DNA of 25,648 nt, taken from the IMG/VR virus record IMGVR_UViG_3300017748_000121, positions 1-25,648 of that record; one strand, written 5' to 3'. Positions within the stretch are counted from its first letter, which is position 1. Every line of letters begins with the position of its first letter. Below the pieces are notes generated by a model. That model made no database searches, was not told where the DNA came from, and was given only the letters and a program-made list of their open reading frames with translations. Origin of the DNA: a virus. The position numbers and the translations under genes are program-made. Of this stretch, positions 16,838 to 23,578 are shown in pieces.

Positions 16838-16867
16838 TTGTGCGTGGCAACCTGCATTACTGCATGA
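16838..16867 (+). promoter_or_regulatory. Candidate late promoter or regulatory motif, copy B
   Basis: The gap between the gp16-like and fibre genes holds TTGTGCGTGGC and then TGCATTACTGCA, closely resembling the stretch at 3571-3600. A purine-rich ribosome binding site (AAGGGG, about 16870) follows for the fibre gene. Placement before the fibre gene parallels the T7 gene 17 promoter. Evidence is two-copy similarity and position only. Confidence 0.3.
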
Positions 16868-16879
16868 TAAGGGGTTAGT

Positions 16880-19396
16880 ATGACTATAAACTTGAGCGAT
16901 AATTCACCAAGAATATCCTACACTGTGGCGCAAGGTGCAACGCAGACAACCTTTGCTGTGCCGTTTGAGTTCTTTGATGATGCTGATTTAAATGTATATG
17001 TAGATGGCACATTAAAAACAATCACTGCACATTACACAGTATCAGGCGGCAGTGGGTCTACTGGTTCAGTAGGTATTTCTGTTACAGGAATTAGTGGTGG
17101 CAGCACTGTTATTATTACAAGAAACATTGCACTTGCCAGGACTACTGATTTTCCAACATCAGGGCCGTTTGATGTAACAACTCTTAACACAGAACTTGAT
17201 CGTTTTACTGCGCAGCTTGCAGATCAAAAAGACCAGAATGATCGCTCAATTAGTTTGGCTGATGATGATGCAGCCGCGTCAATGACATTACCTGATAAAG
17301 CTGATCGTATAGGTAAAACATTAGCGTTTAATGCCAGCACTGGCGCAGTAGAAGCTGGGCCAAGCGTAGCTGGTGTTACAACTGTAGCTGCCATGGCTGC
17401 TGATATAGCTGCATTAGCTGACATTGAGGATGGGACTACAGCTACAGATGCTATATCTGGGTTAGCTGCAATCAAAGCTAACGTAACTACTGCTGCTGGT
17501 ATTGCAAGTAACATTACTACCGTTGCAGGAATTTCATCTAATGTTACATCGGTAGCTGGTAATAGCAGTAATATTAATACGGTTGCAGGAAACAATACGA
17601 ATATTAATACGGTTGCAGGAGTTAGTAGTGATGTAACTACAGTTGCAGGTATAAGCAGTGATGTTGCTGCTGTAGAAAATATTGCTGCTAATGTAACTAC
17701 TGTTGCCGGAATTAATAGTAATGTTACTACTGTAGCTGGTGTGTCAGCCGACGTAACAACTATAGCTGGCATTAGCTCAGACGTAACAACACTAGCTAAT
17801 GCTTTATCTGCAACAACAACATATGCTGTTACTGTTGCCAGTGTAGGCGGGTCAAATGTATTTGTTTTAGATGGGTCTAATAATCCGGCAATTCAGCTTG
17901 ATCGTGGTAACACATACATTTTTGACCAGTCTAACGCCAGTAACGCTGGCCATACATTAGCGTTTAAAAATGGTAGTAGCAGCTACACAACAGGCGTAAC
18001 AACTACTGGTACGGCTGGGCAAGCTGGAGCCAAAACAACTATTATTGTAGATGCTGGTGCGCCATCTAGCGGATTACTTTACTATTGCGTTGCTCACGGT
18101 AATGCAATGGGTAACACCATTAGCACTGTGACAAGTAATTTTGCTGTGGTTGCTAGTAATATAGGAAACATTAATACTGTAGCTGGAAACAACACTAATA
18201 TTAATACTGTAGCTGGAATTTCTAGTGCGATTTCGGCAGTAAATAGTAACTCAACTAATATTAATGCCGTTAATTCTAATAGCACAAACATCAATACTGT
18301 AGCAGGATCAAATAGCAACATAACATCTGTTGCTGGTTCGATTGCTAACGTAAATACTGTTGCATCCAACTTAACTAATGTTAATTCGTTTGCTGATACA
18401 TACTTTGTAAGTGGAACAGCACCATCATCGCCAACAACTGGCGATCTCTGGTTTGATACATCATCCGATACCATGAAAGTTTACGGTGGATCAGGTTTTC
18501 AAAATGCTGGATCATCAGTAAACGGAACATCTCAGCGTTTTTCTTACACAGCAACGGCTAATCAAACTAGCTTTGCTGCAACTTATGACGCTGGCTTTGT
18601 TGATGTGTACCTTAATGGCATTAAGTTAATTAACGGCACAGACTTTACTGCAACTAATGGCACAGCGGTTGTTTTGGCTTCTGGCGCAGCGGTCAATGAC
18701 ACAGTAGACATTGTAGCTTTTGGTACGTTTGTTCTTAGTAACTTTAGTGTCGGAGACGCTAATGATGTAACAGTATCTGGCGCATCATCAGGTGATGTTC
18801 TGACATATAATGGCTCTGCTTTTGCTCCGGCAGCACCAACAGTGCCAACATTAGCCAGCCTTAGCATTGCTAATCACGATCAAGTAACAGTTACATCTGG
18901 TGGTGCAGTTACAGCTACTAGCTTTGCTGGTGATGGCTCATCTTTAACAGGGCTTATATCTTTTGCATCAGGCACAAAGATGCTGTTTGGTCAGACGGCA
19001 GCTCCGACAGGTCTTACTAAGATAACTTCAAACGATGACGCTGCATTGCGTATTGTTAGCGGAACAGTTGGAACAGGTGGTTCGGTTGCACTATCTACTG
19101 CACTAGCCACGCCGTCTGTAACAGGAACTATCTCTGGTTCTACTGGTTCACACACTCTAAGTACCGCTGAAATGCCAAGCCACAATCACTCCTATACTCA
19201 ACGCACTGGTAGTTCCACAATTAAATGGGATTACTTTAGTAATGCTACCAACGTAACCACGAGTAATAGCGGCAGTTCCACAGGTTCCACAGGCGGCGGT
19301 GGTTCACACAATCACTCATTATCGGCAACATTCTCAAGCGGTACAGCGACAATCAATGTGAAATACGTTGACGTAATTATGGCGAGTAAAGATTGA
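16880..19396 (+). CDS. Tail fibre protein with T7 gp17-type N-terminus, decapeptide repeats and a cupredoxin-like insertion
   Basis: This 838-residue fibre attaches to the tail and probably binds the host surface. Residues 1-125 match the T7 gp17 N-terminal domain (ISYTVAQGATQTTFAVPFEF, LNTELDRFTAQLADQKDQND). Two arrays of 10-residue repeats of the type TTVAGISSNV follow (from residue 203 and from residue 432). Between them, about residues 312-425, lies a cupredoxin-like domain with His358, Cys403, His406 and Met410. After the second array comes a beta module (QTSFAATYDAGFVDVYLNGI). The tip (from about 694) carries two HNH motifs (His768/770 and His810/812) within MPSHNHS and GSHNHS and ends VKYVDVIMASKD, a common fibre-tip type that may bind metal. 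The stop overlaps the next gene. Confidence 0.93.
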   Translation: MTINLSDNSPRISYTVAQGATQTTFAVPFEFFDDADLNVYVDGTLKTITAHYTVSGGSGSTGSVGISVTGISGGSTVIITRNIALARTTDFPTSGPFDVTTLNTELDRFTAQLADQKDQNDRSISLADDDAAASMTLPDKADRIGKTLAFNASTGAVEAGPSVAGVTTVAAMAADIAALADIEDGTTATDAISGLAAIKANVTTAAGIASNITTVAGISSNVTSVAGNSSNINTVAGNNTNINTVAGVSSDVTTVAGISSDVAAVENIAANVTTVAGINSNVTTVAGVSADVTTIAGISSDVTTLANALSATTTYAVTVASVGGSNVFVLDGSNNPAIQLDRGNTYIFDQSNASNAGHTLAFKNGSSSYTTGVTTTGTAGQAGAKTTIIVDAGAPSSGLLYYCVAHGNAMGNTISTVTSNFAVVASNIGNINTVAGNNTNINTVAGISSAISAVNSNSTNINAVNSNSTNINTVAGSNSNITSVAGSIANVNTVASNLTNVNSFADTYFVSGTAPSSPTTGDLWFDTSSDTMKVYGGSGFQNAGSSVNGTSQRFSYTATANQTSFAATYDAGFVDVYLNGIKLINGTDFTATNGTAVVLASGAAVNDTVDIVAFGTFVLSNFSVGDANDVTVSGASSGDVLTYNGSAFAPAAPTVPTLASLSIANHDQVTVTSGGAVTATSFAGDGSSLTGLISFASGTKMLFGQTAAPTGLTKITSNDDAALRIVSGTVGTGGSVALSTALATPSVTGTISGSTGSHTLSTAEMPSHNHSYTQRTGSSTIKWDYFSNATNVTTSNSGSSTGSTGGGGSHNHSLSATFSSGTATINVKYVDVIMASKD
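17486..17785 (+). repeat. Tandem 30-bp coding repeats, array 1 of the fibre shaft
   Basis: Ten consecutive 10-residue units are encoded here, of the form x-T-V-A-G-x-S-S-x-V/I (for example TTVAGISSNV, NTVAGNNTNI, TTVAGVSADV). The DNA units are degenerate but recognisable, for instance AATATTAATACGGTTGCAGG occurs twice in succession. Such arrays form the trimeric shaft of fibres, and unit number can change by slippage or recombination. Confidence 0.85.
18173..18382 (+). repeat. Tandem 30-bp coding repeats, array 2 of the fibre shaft
   Basis: Seven further 10-residue units follow the cupredoxin-like insertion (NTVAGNNTNI, NTVAGISSAI, SAVNSNSTNI, NAVNSNSTNI, NTVAGSNSNI, TSVAGSIANV, NTVASNLTNV). 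They are the same repeat family as at 17486-17785 with more Asn/Ser substitutions, so the insertion interrupts what was probably one shaft. Confidence 0.82.
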
Positions 19397-19701
19397 TGCA
19401 GTTAGAAGTAAAACATAACTGTCCACTTAACAACTTTGAGCCTTGCAAGCAGCTAGACTGCGCTTGGTTTATTAAGCTGGCTGGCAAAGACCCTAACACT
19501 GGAAAAGATGTAGATGAGTTTGGTTGTGCTGTAGCGTGGATGCCAATGCTTTTAATTGAGAATGCACAGCAGTCACGCCAAACAGGTGCGGCAGTCGAAA
19601 GCTTCCGCAATGAGATGGTAAAGCAAAGTGAAACTAGCCACGAATTGCTAGAAAAAATTAAAAACCCATCCTTTGTAGACATGATTGAGGTAAGGCAATG
19701 A
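19396..19701 (+). CDS. Cysteine-containing hypothetical protein after the fibre gene
   Basis: The 101-residue protein has four N-terminal cysteines (HNCPLNNFEPCKQLDCAWF and later FGCAVAW), which could bind a metal, followed by a helical region with AAVESFRNEMVKQSE. I recall similar proteins in marine phages without a known function. ATG 19396 shares its A with the fibre stop (TGATG); a TTG one codon earlier is also open. It overlaps the following gene by 4 bp. Placement suggests a fibre-related or virion role, which is inference. Confidence 0.82.
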   Translation: MQLEVKHNCPLNNFEPCKQLDCAWFIKLAGKDPNTGKDVDEFGCAVAWMPMLLIENAQQSRQTGAAVESFRNEMVKQSETSHELLEKIKNPSFVDMIEVRQ

Positions 19702-19997
19702 AAGTATCAATAATCAAAGAAGATGGCACAGTTGTAAAAGATAGCGTTGCATATGTAGGCTTAGATTTATCTAAATTGTCTAGCGATTTTCACGCTTTGC
19801 AATGGGATGGATCAAACGGTGATGTCGAAACCAAAGATGATAATGGAAACCCTGTTAATACAGCTATTAGTGATTTGTCGCCATATCAGTGGTGTATAGA
19901 TGCTTGGCAAGTTGAGTATGATGCAGAGCAAGCTGCTATTGCGGCTGCTGAAGCTGCGGCTGCTGAAGCTGCTGACGCTAAAGGAGAAGGAGAATGA
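19698..19997 (+). CDS. Small fibre-region protein, possible assembly factor
   Basis: This 99-residue protein has a beta-type N-terminal part (VSIIKEDGTVVKDSVAYVGL, then FHALQWDGSNGDVE) and SPYQWCIDAW, then an Ala/Glu-rich helical tail (AEQAAIAAAEAAAAEAAD). I do not recognise a named domain. Its site among fibre genes suggests a tail-fibre assembly or accessory role. Overlaps of 4 bp with both neighbours show coupling. Confidence 0.8.
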   Translation: MKVSIIKEDGTVVKDSVAYVGLDLSKLSSDFHALQWDGSNGDVETKDDNGNPVNTAISDLSPYQWCIDAWQVEYDAEQAAIAAAEAAAAEAADAKGEGE

Positions 19998-20245
19998 CCA
20001 GAGCAAGAGACATTGCAAATCTTCTTGATGCAAGTGGTGACATTGTTGCTGGTGCATTTCCAGCAACGCTTCCGGCTGTATCCGGTGCAAACCTTACTGG
20101 CATTGAAGCGTTTCCTGCTGGGTGGACTGCTGCTTTAGATGGTTCTGACATGGTGTTTATTTATAATAGCGTTGAAGTTTTTAAGCTTACAACTTCTGGT
20201 GCTATTATTGCTAAAGATAACATAACTGCTTTTGGAACTCCGTAA
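19994..20245 (+). CDS. Short tail-fibre module protein
   Basis: The 83-residue product begins TRARDIANLLDASGDIVAGA, a sequence that usually occurs as a module inside phage tail-fibre proteins, here as its own gene. The second half (GWTAALDGSDMVFIYNSVEV) looks beta-rich. It probably contributes a small fibre or tip subunit; alternatively it is a remnant of a larger fibre gene. The ribosome binding site AAGGAGAAGGAG (19980-19991) is very strong. Confidence 0.82.
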   Translation: MTRARDIANLLDASGDIVAGAFPATLPAVSGANLTGIEAFPAGWTAALDGSDMVFIYNSVEVFKLTTSGAIIAKDNITAFGTP

Positions 20246-21336
20246 TGGCTATAGCAGCATCAGGTGCAGTTTCATTTAGTGATCTTAGGACAGAGTTTGT
20301 TGGCGGCTCATCAGCGATAAGTTTGAGTGATTTGTATCGTGGCGGCTCAAATATTTTGTCTAATGCTGGTGACAATCCATCAACAAATCTTGCAGCTTCT
20401 GTGCCTACATCTGGCGCAATTGATATACAAGATTTTTACAGCACAACCAAAGGATTTAAAAATACTGTTAGCAATTCGACAACGAATGTTGATGCTGATG
20501 CTTTGTTTGGTGATGATTATGATGTTAATTATCCAAAGATTATAGACATTAACTCTGGCGTTACTATTGGTGGGTCTGGTGATGATGCAATAGATATCCC
20601 ATCTGGTTTGGCTGGGACGCTTACTATAAACAATGCTGGTAATATATTAGGTGCAGGTGGCGCTGCTGGGGCGGCTGGTGGTAATGGGATTAACTGTGCT
20701 TCTTCTGGCGTTACCATTAATAACACTGGTTTACTAGCTGGTGGAGGCGGCGGTGGAGGAAACGGCGGAGACGGCGGTGCTGGTGAGGTAAATAATACAG
20801 CAGATTGGTCAGGCAGAGAGCCAGCCGCAAGCTGGACTAATGGATCGGCTTCAGTCGGCTATTATTGGAACATTGGTTCTTATCATGTTCTCATCAGCGG
20901 TGGAACCACCACTATAATGTGGGGTAGTAATATTGGCAGTGCCAGCGGGTCGCCATCTTTCGTAAGAATTGGAAATAACGAATATCACAGAGGCCCTCAT
21001 CGTGGTAGCAGCAAATACGAAATCTACCGTCAAGCAAAAACAGCTACTTCAGCGGGAGCAGGTGGCGCTGGTGGCGTTGGTCAAGGCTATAATCAGACAA
21101 ACGCATCAGGTTCAAACGGAAGTGCTGGCGGTACGGGGGCTGGTACTGGCGGCGTTGGTGGCGCTGGATCTACCTACGCTGTTGCTGGCGTAGCGGGATC
21201 AAGTGGGGCAAACGGAAATTCATATAGCAGCGGTACAGGAAGTGCCGGAAACGCTGGTGGCGCAGCCGGAGCAGCCGTAACAGGTACATCAGTCACAATG
21301 AATAACACAGGAACAATTCACGGAGCAGTAGCATGA
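20245..21336 (+). CDS. Glycine-rich adhesin-like tail protein
   Basis: The 363-residue protein starts with GAVSFSDLRTEFVGGSSAIS, common in phage structural proteins, and continues with beta-helix-like repeats (TINNAGNILGAGG, TINNTGLLAGGGG). Long glycine-rich runs follow (GGGGGGGNGGDGGAGE and, near the C-terminus, SAGAGGAGGVGQGYNQ and GTGAGTGGVGGAG). Such polyglycine segments resemble the receptor-binding adhesins of some T-even phages, in which loops between polyglycine helices set host range. The adhesin role here is inferred. It starts one base inside the previous stop and is followed with a 4-bp overlap by a possible chaperone gene. Confidence 0.85.
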   Translation: MAIAASGAVSFSDLRTEFVGGSSAISLSDLYRGGSNILSNAGDNPSTNLAASVPTSGAIDIQDFYSTTKGFKNTVSNSTTNVDADALFGDDYDVNYPKIIDINSGVTIGGSGDDAIDIPSGLAGTLTINNAGNILGAGGAAGAAGGNGINCASSGVTINNTGLLAGGGGGGGNGGDGGAGEVNNTADWSGREPAASWTNGSASVGYYWNIGSYHVLISGGTTTIMWGSNIGSASGSPSFVRIGNNEYHRGPHRGSSKYEIYRQAKTATSAGAGGAGGVGQGYNQTNASGSNGSAGGTGAGTGGVGGAGSTYAVAGVAGSSGANGNSYSSGTGSAGNAGGAAGAAVTGTSVTMNNTGTIHGAVA

Positions 21337-21692
21337 CCAATTATAACATTGAAAAAGTTGAGGATGGTATTGCGACTTTACGTTACGCCGACAATAGCTG
21401 GGCTGAAATTGTTTTGGCATCGGATATGACGGAGGCTGATCTTGATGATTTGGCATTACAGTACGCACCAAAAGCTGGCGTTGCACCAAGTTTTGCAAAA
21501 GTTGGTTTTACTTCCACAGCCTCGGCTAAATCTGATCCAGAACCTGTTGACGAAAGACCAGACTGGCTTAAAGCTAGAACAGAAGCTTACGGTTTAATAG
21601 AAGCGCAAGTTGAGTACATAACAGAAAATGGTTTGGACAAGTGGCAAGAGCATGTGGCTAAAATTAAAGCTGATAATCCAAAGCCTGACTAA
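21333..21692 (+). CDS. Hypothetical protein, possible fibre assembly chaperone
   Basis: This 119-residue acidic protein (EDGIATLRYADNSWAEIVLA, DERPDWLKARTEAYGLIEAQ) directly follows the glycine-rich protein, the usual place for a tail-fibre chaperone. No conserved chaperone motif is clear to me, so the role is a positional inference. The central part, about residues 60-80, looks disordered and separates a beta N-terminal from a helical C-terminal part. It abuts the next gene with a one-base overlap. Confidence 0.8.
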   Translation: MTNYNIEKVEDGIATLRYADNSWAEIVLASDMTEADLDDLALQYAPKAGVAPSFAKVGFTSTASAKSDPEPVDERPDWLKARTEAYGLIEAQVEYITENGLDKWQEHVAKIKADNPKPD

Positions 21693-22207
21693 TGGTAGTA
21701 GCTGAAGTTCTCACAGGTATCAGTCTTGTTAAGGCTTCAGTTGATTTTATTAAATCTAATATTTCAACATGCCAAGACATAGGGCAGATAGCTAGCCAGA
21801 TAGATGATCTGTTTGCTGGCGAAAAACAGGTGCAGCAAGCAAGAGCCAAGAAGTCTGGCAGTAGTTTGGGCGATCAGTTTGGTGTTGATACTGTAGCTAA
21901 AGAAATGATTGACGCTAAGTTGGCTGCTGAACAGTTACGAGAAGTAGCAACTATGGTTGATATGAGGTTTGGGCATGGTACTTGGGCTGGCATTTTGGCT
22001 GAACGCGCGAAACGTATCGCGGAAGCGAAGGAGGCTGAAGCGGCTGCGAGGCGAGAGAAGATTAAAAGAGCAAATGAAATGGAAGAATCAATCAAGATAG
22101 CTTTAGGTGTTTTTTTGCTTGTAGCTGCGGTTGTTGGCTTGTTTGTTTTCTTAATGTTTAGTGTAGCAATGGCGGTACAGATTGATCACGGTCGAACAGT
22201 TTCTTAA
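21692..22207 (+). CDS. Hypothetical C-terminally membrane-anchored protein
   Basis: The 171-residue protein has a soluble N-terminal part (VAEVLTGISLVKASVDFIKS), a long charged helix rich in Ala/Glu/Arg at about 103-132 and one strong membrane segment at about 134-162 (IALGVFLLVAAVVGLFVFLM). Similar proteins occur near lysis genes in marine phages, function unknown to me. It is the first of three consecutive membrane-protein genes before the muramidase, so a lysis role is plausible. It overlaps the following gene by 26 bp. Confidence 0.85.
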   Translation: MVVAEVLTGISLVKASVDFIKSNISTCQDIGQIASQIDDLFAGEKQVQQARAKKSGSSLGDQFGVDTVAKEMIDAKLAAEQLREVATMVDMRFGHGTWAGILAERAKRIAEAKEAEAAARREKIKRANEMEESIKIALGVFLLVAAVVGLFVFLMFSVAMAVQIDHGRTVS

Positions 22208-22391
22208 ATGGAAAGTATTACCACGCTTTATGATGCTGGTATCTACAGCAATGAGTTGGCGTTGTGCTGAATGGTTTATGGCATTGGATACGCCGACTGC
22301 TTCTCAGTCAGCTTTCGTCAGTGTTGTAATGGGCGTTATGACAGGCGTATTTGGGATTTGGATGGGTCACGAACATAAAGGAGAAAGCTAA
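22182..22391 (+). CDS. Small holin-like membrane protein (TTG start)
   Basis: This 69-residue protein has two probable membrane segments (about 14-30 and 44-62: SAFVSVVMGVMTGVFGIWMG) and a charged C-terminus (GHEHKGES). The pattern FLKWKVLPRFMMLVSTAMSW is one I recall from marine phages. The start is TTG 22182 with GGCGG at 22171-22175 as ribosome binding site, inside the preceding gene; the only in-frame ATGs come later and would remove the first hydrophobic segment. Two-segment small proteins next to endolysins are often holins or antiholins. Confidence 0.75.
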   Translation: MITVEQFLKWKVLPRFMMLVSTAMSWRCAEWFMALDTPTASQSAFVSVVMGVMTGVFGIWMGHEHKGES

Positions 22392-22771
22392 TGTTTACTG
22401 CTTTGATAGGGCCGATTGCATCTCTTGCCGGATCTTTTCTTGAGAACAAGGTAGAGCAATCTAAATCTAAAGGTGCTGTTGCCAAAGCTGAGGCTGAGGC
22501 AAAGGCTAAGGTTCTTGTGAGTTCTGCTACATCGGTAGCGGAATGGGAAAAGATTATGGCTCAGTCTACGCAAAATAGCTGGCGTGATGAGCTTGTTTCG
22601 ATAGTTGTGTTGATTCCTGTCGTGCTGGTTTTTGTGCCTGGCATGGAAGAGATTGTGAAGTCTGGCTTTGATAGACTTAATGAGTTGCCTGAGTGGTACA
22701 CATATCTAGTTTTTCTTGTATGCACCTCGGCATTAGGAATTAAAGGCATAGATAAATTTAGGAAAAAGTAA
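22391..22771 (+). CDS. Holin of the GTA_holin_3TM type
   Basis: The 126-residue protein matches the holin family described from gene transfer agents: an N-terminal amphipathic part (MFTALIGPIASLAGSFLENK), an Ala/Glu/Lys helix, the conserved WEKIMAQSTQNSWRDE segment, then membrane segments at about 69-84 (VSIVVLIPVVLVFV) and 102-118 (WYTYLVFLVCTSALGIKG). Holins open the inner membrane so that the muramidase, which has no signal, can reach the wall. It overlaps the muramidase ATG by one base. The family is typical of alphaproteobacteria and their phages. Confidence 0.85.
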   Translation: MFTALIGPIASLAGSFLENKVEQSKSKGAVAKAEAEAKAKVLVSSATSVAEWEKIMAQSTQNSWRDELVSIVVLIPVVLVFVPGMEEIVKSGFDRLNELPEWYTYLVFLVCTSALGIKGIDKFRKK

Positions 22772-23214
22772 TGGACATAGATCAGTTGCGTAAAGAGTTA
22801 GAAATTGACGAGGGTATTAAGCATGTCACATATAAGTGTAGTGCTGATCGGCTTACTTTTGGGATTGGTCACTTGGTCTTACCAGATGAACCAGAGTATA
22901 ACCAACCAGTCGGAACGCCTGTCTCAGCAGATAGAGTTACAGAGTGCTTTGATCGTGACGTTGGAACAGTCATTGCTGAATCTCAAAGACTGTATCCACA
23001 GTTCGATAACTTGCCAGAAGAAGTAAAATTAATTATATGCAACATGTTATTCAATCTAGGGTTGCCAACTCTGTCTAAATTTAAGAACATGCAAGCTGCT
23101 ATTAATGACAGGTTATGGGATCAAGCAGCCGATGCTATGGCTGATAGCAGGTGGGCAAGGCAGCTTCCTAACCGCAGCGGCAGGCTTATAGAGCGCATGA
23201 GAGCCGTAATTTAG
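22771..23214 (+). CDS. Endolysin: T4-type muramidase (GH24)
   Basis: The 147-residue protein starts IDQLRKELEIDEGIKHVTYK and contains LTFGIGHLV. The catalytic pattern is Glu14, eight residues, Cys23, five residues, Thr29, the known E-8-D/C-5-T arrangement with Cys in place of Asp. The rest follows the T4-lysozyme fold (LPEEVKLIICNMLFNLG, FKNMQAAI, WARQLPNRSGRLIERM). It has no signal peptide, so it depends on the holin. It cleaves the glycan chains of peptidoglycan. A second reading frame lies inside it in the +1 phase. The TAG stop runs directly into the 57-bp repeat element. Confidence 0.93.
   Translation: MDIDQLRKELEIDEGIKHVTYKCSADRLTFGIGHLVLPDEPEYNQPVGTPVSADRVTECFDRDVGTVIAESQRLYPQFDNLPEEVKLIICNMLFNLGLPTLSKFKNMQAAINDRLWDQAADAMADSRWARQLPNRSGRLIERMRAVI
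22823..23026 (+). CDS. Candidate embedded inner-membrane spanin-like protein (within the endolysin gene)
   Basis: In the +1 frame of the muramidase gene, ATG 22823 opens a 67-residue frame. GAGGG at 22810-22814 is 8 bases upstream, ideal Shine-Dalgarno spacing. The product has one N-terminal membrane segment (residues 4-20, ISVVLIGLLLGLVTWSY) and then a Gln-rich helix whose core residues follow a 3-4 heptad pattern (I26, S30, L33, I37, Q40, I44, L47, L51, L54, I58), i.e. a coiled coil. This is the layout of an Rz-type inner-membrane spanin, and no other spanin is found in the lysis cassette. Two cysteines (57, 64) lie near the end. It could still be a chance frame; no outer-membrane partner with a lipobox is visible. 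Confidence 0.45.
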   Translation: MSHISVVLIGLLLGLVTWSYQMNQSITNQSERLSQQIELQSALIVTLEQSLLNLKDCIHSSITCQKK

Positions 23215-23270
23215 GGGGTAGGATCATACACGGAAGGTTGCCAACGCCTGTCCTGACGCATCCTAGAGCG
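23214..23270 (+). repeat. 57-bp direct repeat with conserved fold, copy 1
   Basis: It starts right after the endolysin stop codon. The first 18 bases (GGGGGTAGGATCATACAC) and a 13-base block (GCCTGTCCTGACG) are identical to copy 2 at 24525-24581, and both copies are exactly 57 bp. The 14-base centre differs. Read on the + strand, TAGGAT pairs with ATCCTA as an outer stem and GGAAGG pairs with CCTGTCC (one bulge) as an inner stem. It lies between convergent genes, so it may be a terminator or processed 3' end of the late transcript; a second hairpin, TAGAGC/GCTCTA, follows at 23264-23283. Confidence 0.8.
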
Positions 23271-23272
23271 TT

Positions 23273-23578
23273 CTAATGCTCTAATTCTGATGTAATTGCA
23301 GCATATCCGGCTATATCTACTAATGTATCGTGATGTGGTTTGATGTGTTTGCCAGATTGCGTTGATGCAATTCTTGCTACTTTAAATAGTATCATCATAA
23401 CTCCAACATCTTTTGCAGTTATTTCTTTGTGAAGATAAGTTGGATGAGGTTCGATGTTATTAATGTATTGTTCCCAAAGGTCAGCCACCAATCCTAAGTT
23501 GTCTTGAGGCGAACCAAACTCACCTTCTCTTTCTTTGGTAGCAGTGATGGCATCATTAAGAACTTTACCTCTAGTCAT
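23273..23578 (-). CDS. DUF6378-like protein
   Basis: The 101-residue protein has the order seen in DUF6378 members: an N-terminal helix with TATKEREGEFGSPQDNLGLV, then ITAKDVGVMMILFKVARIAS and HHDTLVDIAGYAAITSELE. Function is unknown; the helical pattern with acidic residues resembles all-alpha NTP pyrophosphatase-like proteins, which is only a loose suggestion. It is the last gene of the minus-strand run and starts one base inside the stop of the preceding gene. Its stop is 2 bp from repeat copy 1. Confidence 0.87.
   Translation of the reverse strand: MTRGKVLNDAITATKEREGEFGSPQDNLGLVADLWEQYINNIEPHPTYLHKEITAKDVGVMMILFKVARIASTQSGKHIKPHHDTLVDIAGYAAITSELEH

Noticed and set aside
17224-17772. 182-codon open frame on the minus strand opposite the fibre repeats
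   Set aside because: It is the antisense image of the decapeptide-coding repeats (repeating VVTLLLIPAT-type units), has no ribosome binding site and lies inside a clear fibre gene.
23223-23228. ATCATA in the repeats as a minus-strand -10 box (TATGAT)
   Set aside because: No -35 hexamer at 16-18 bases is convincing, and in copy 1 such a promoter would read antisense into the endolysin; mentioned as an alternative only.
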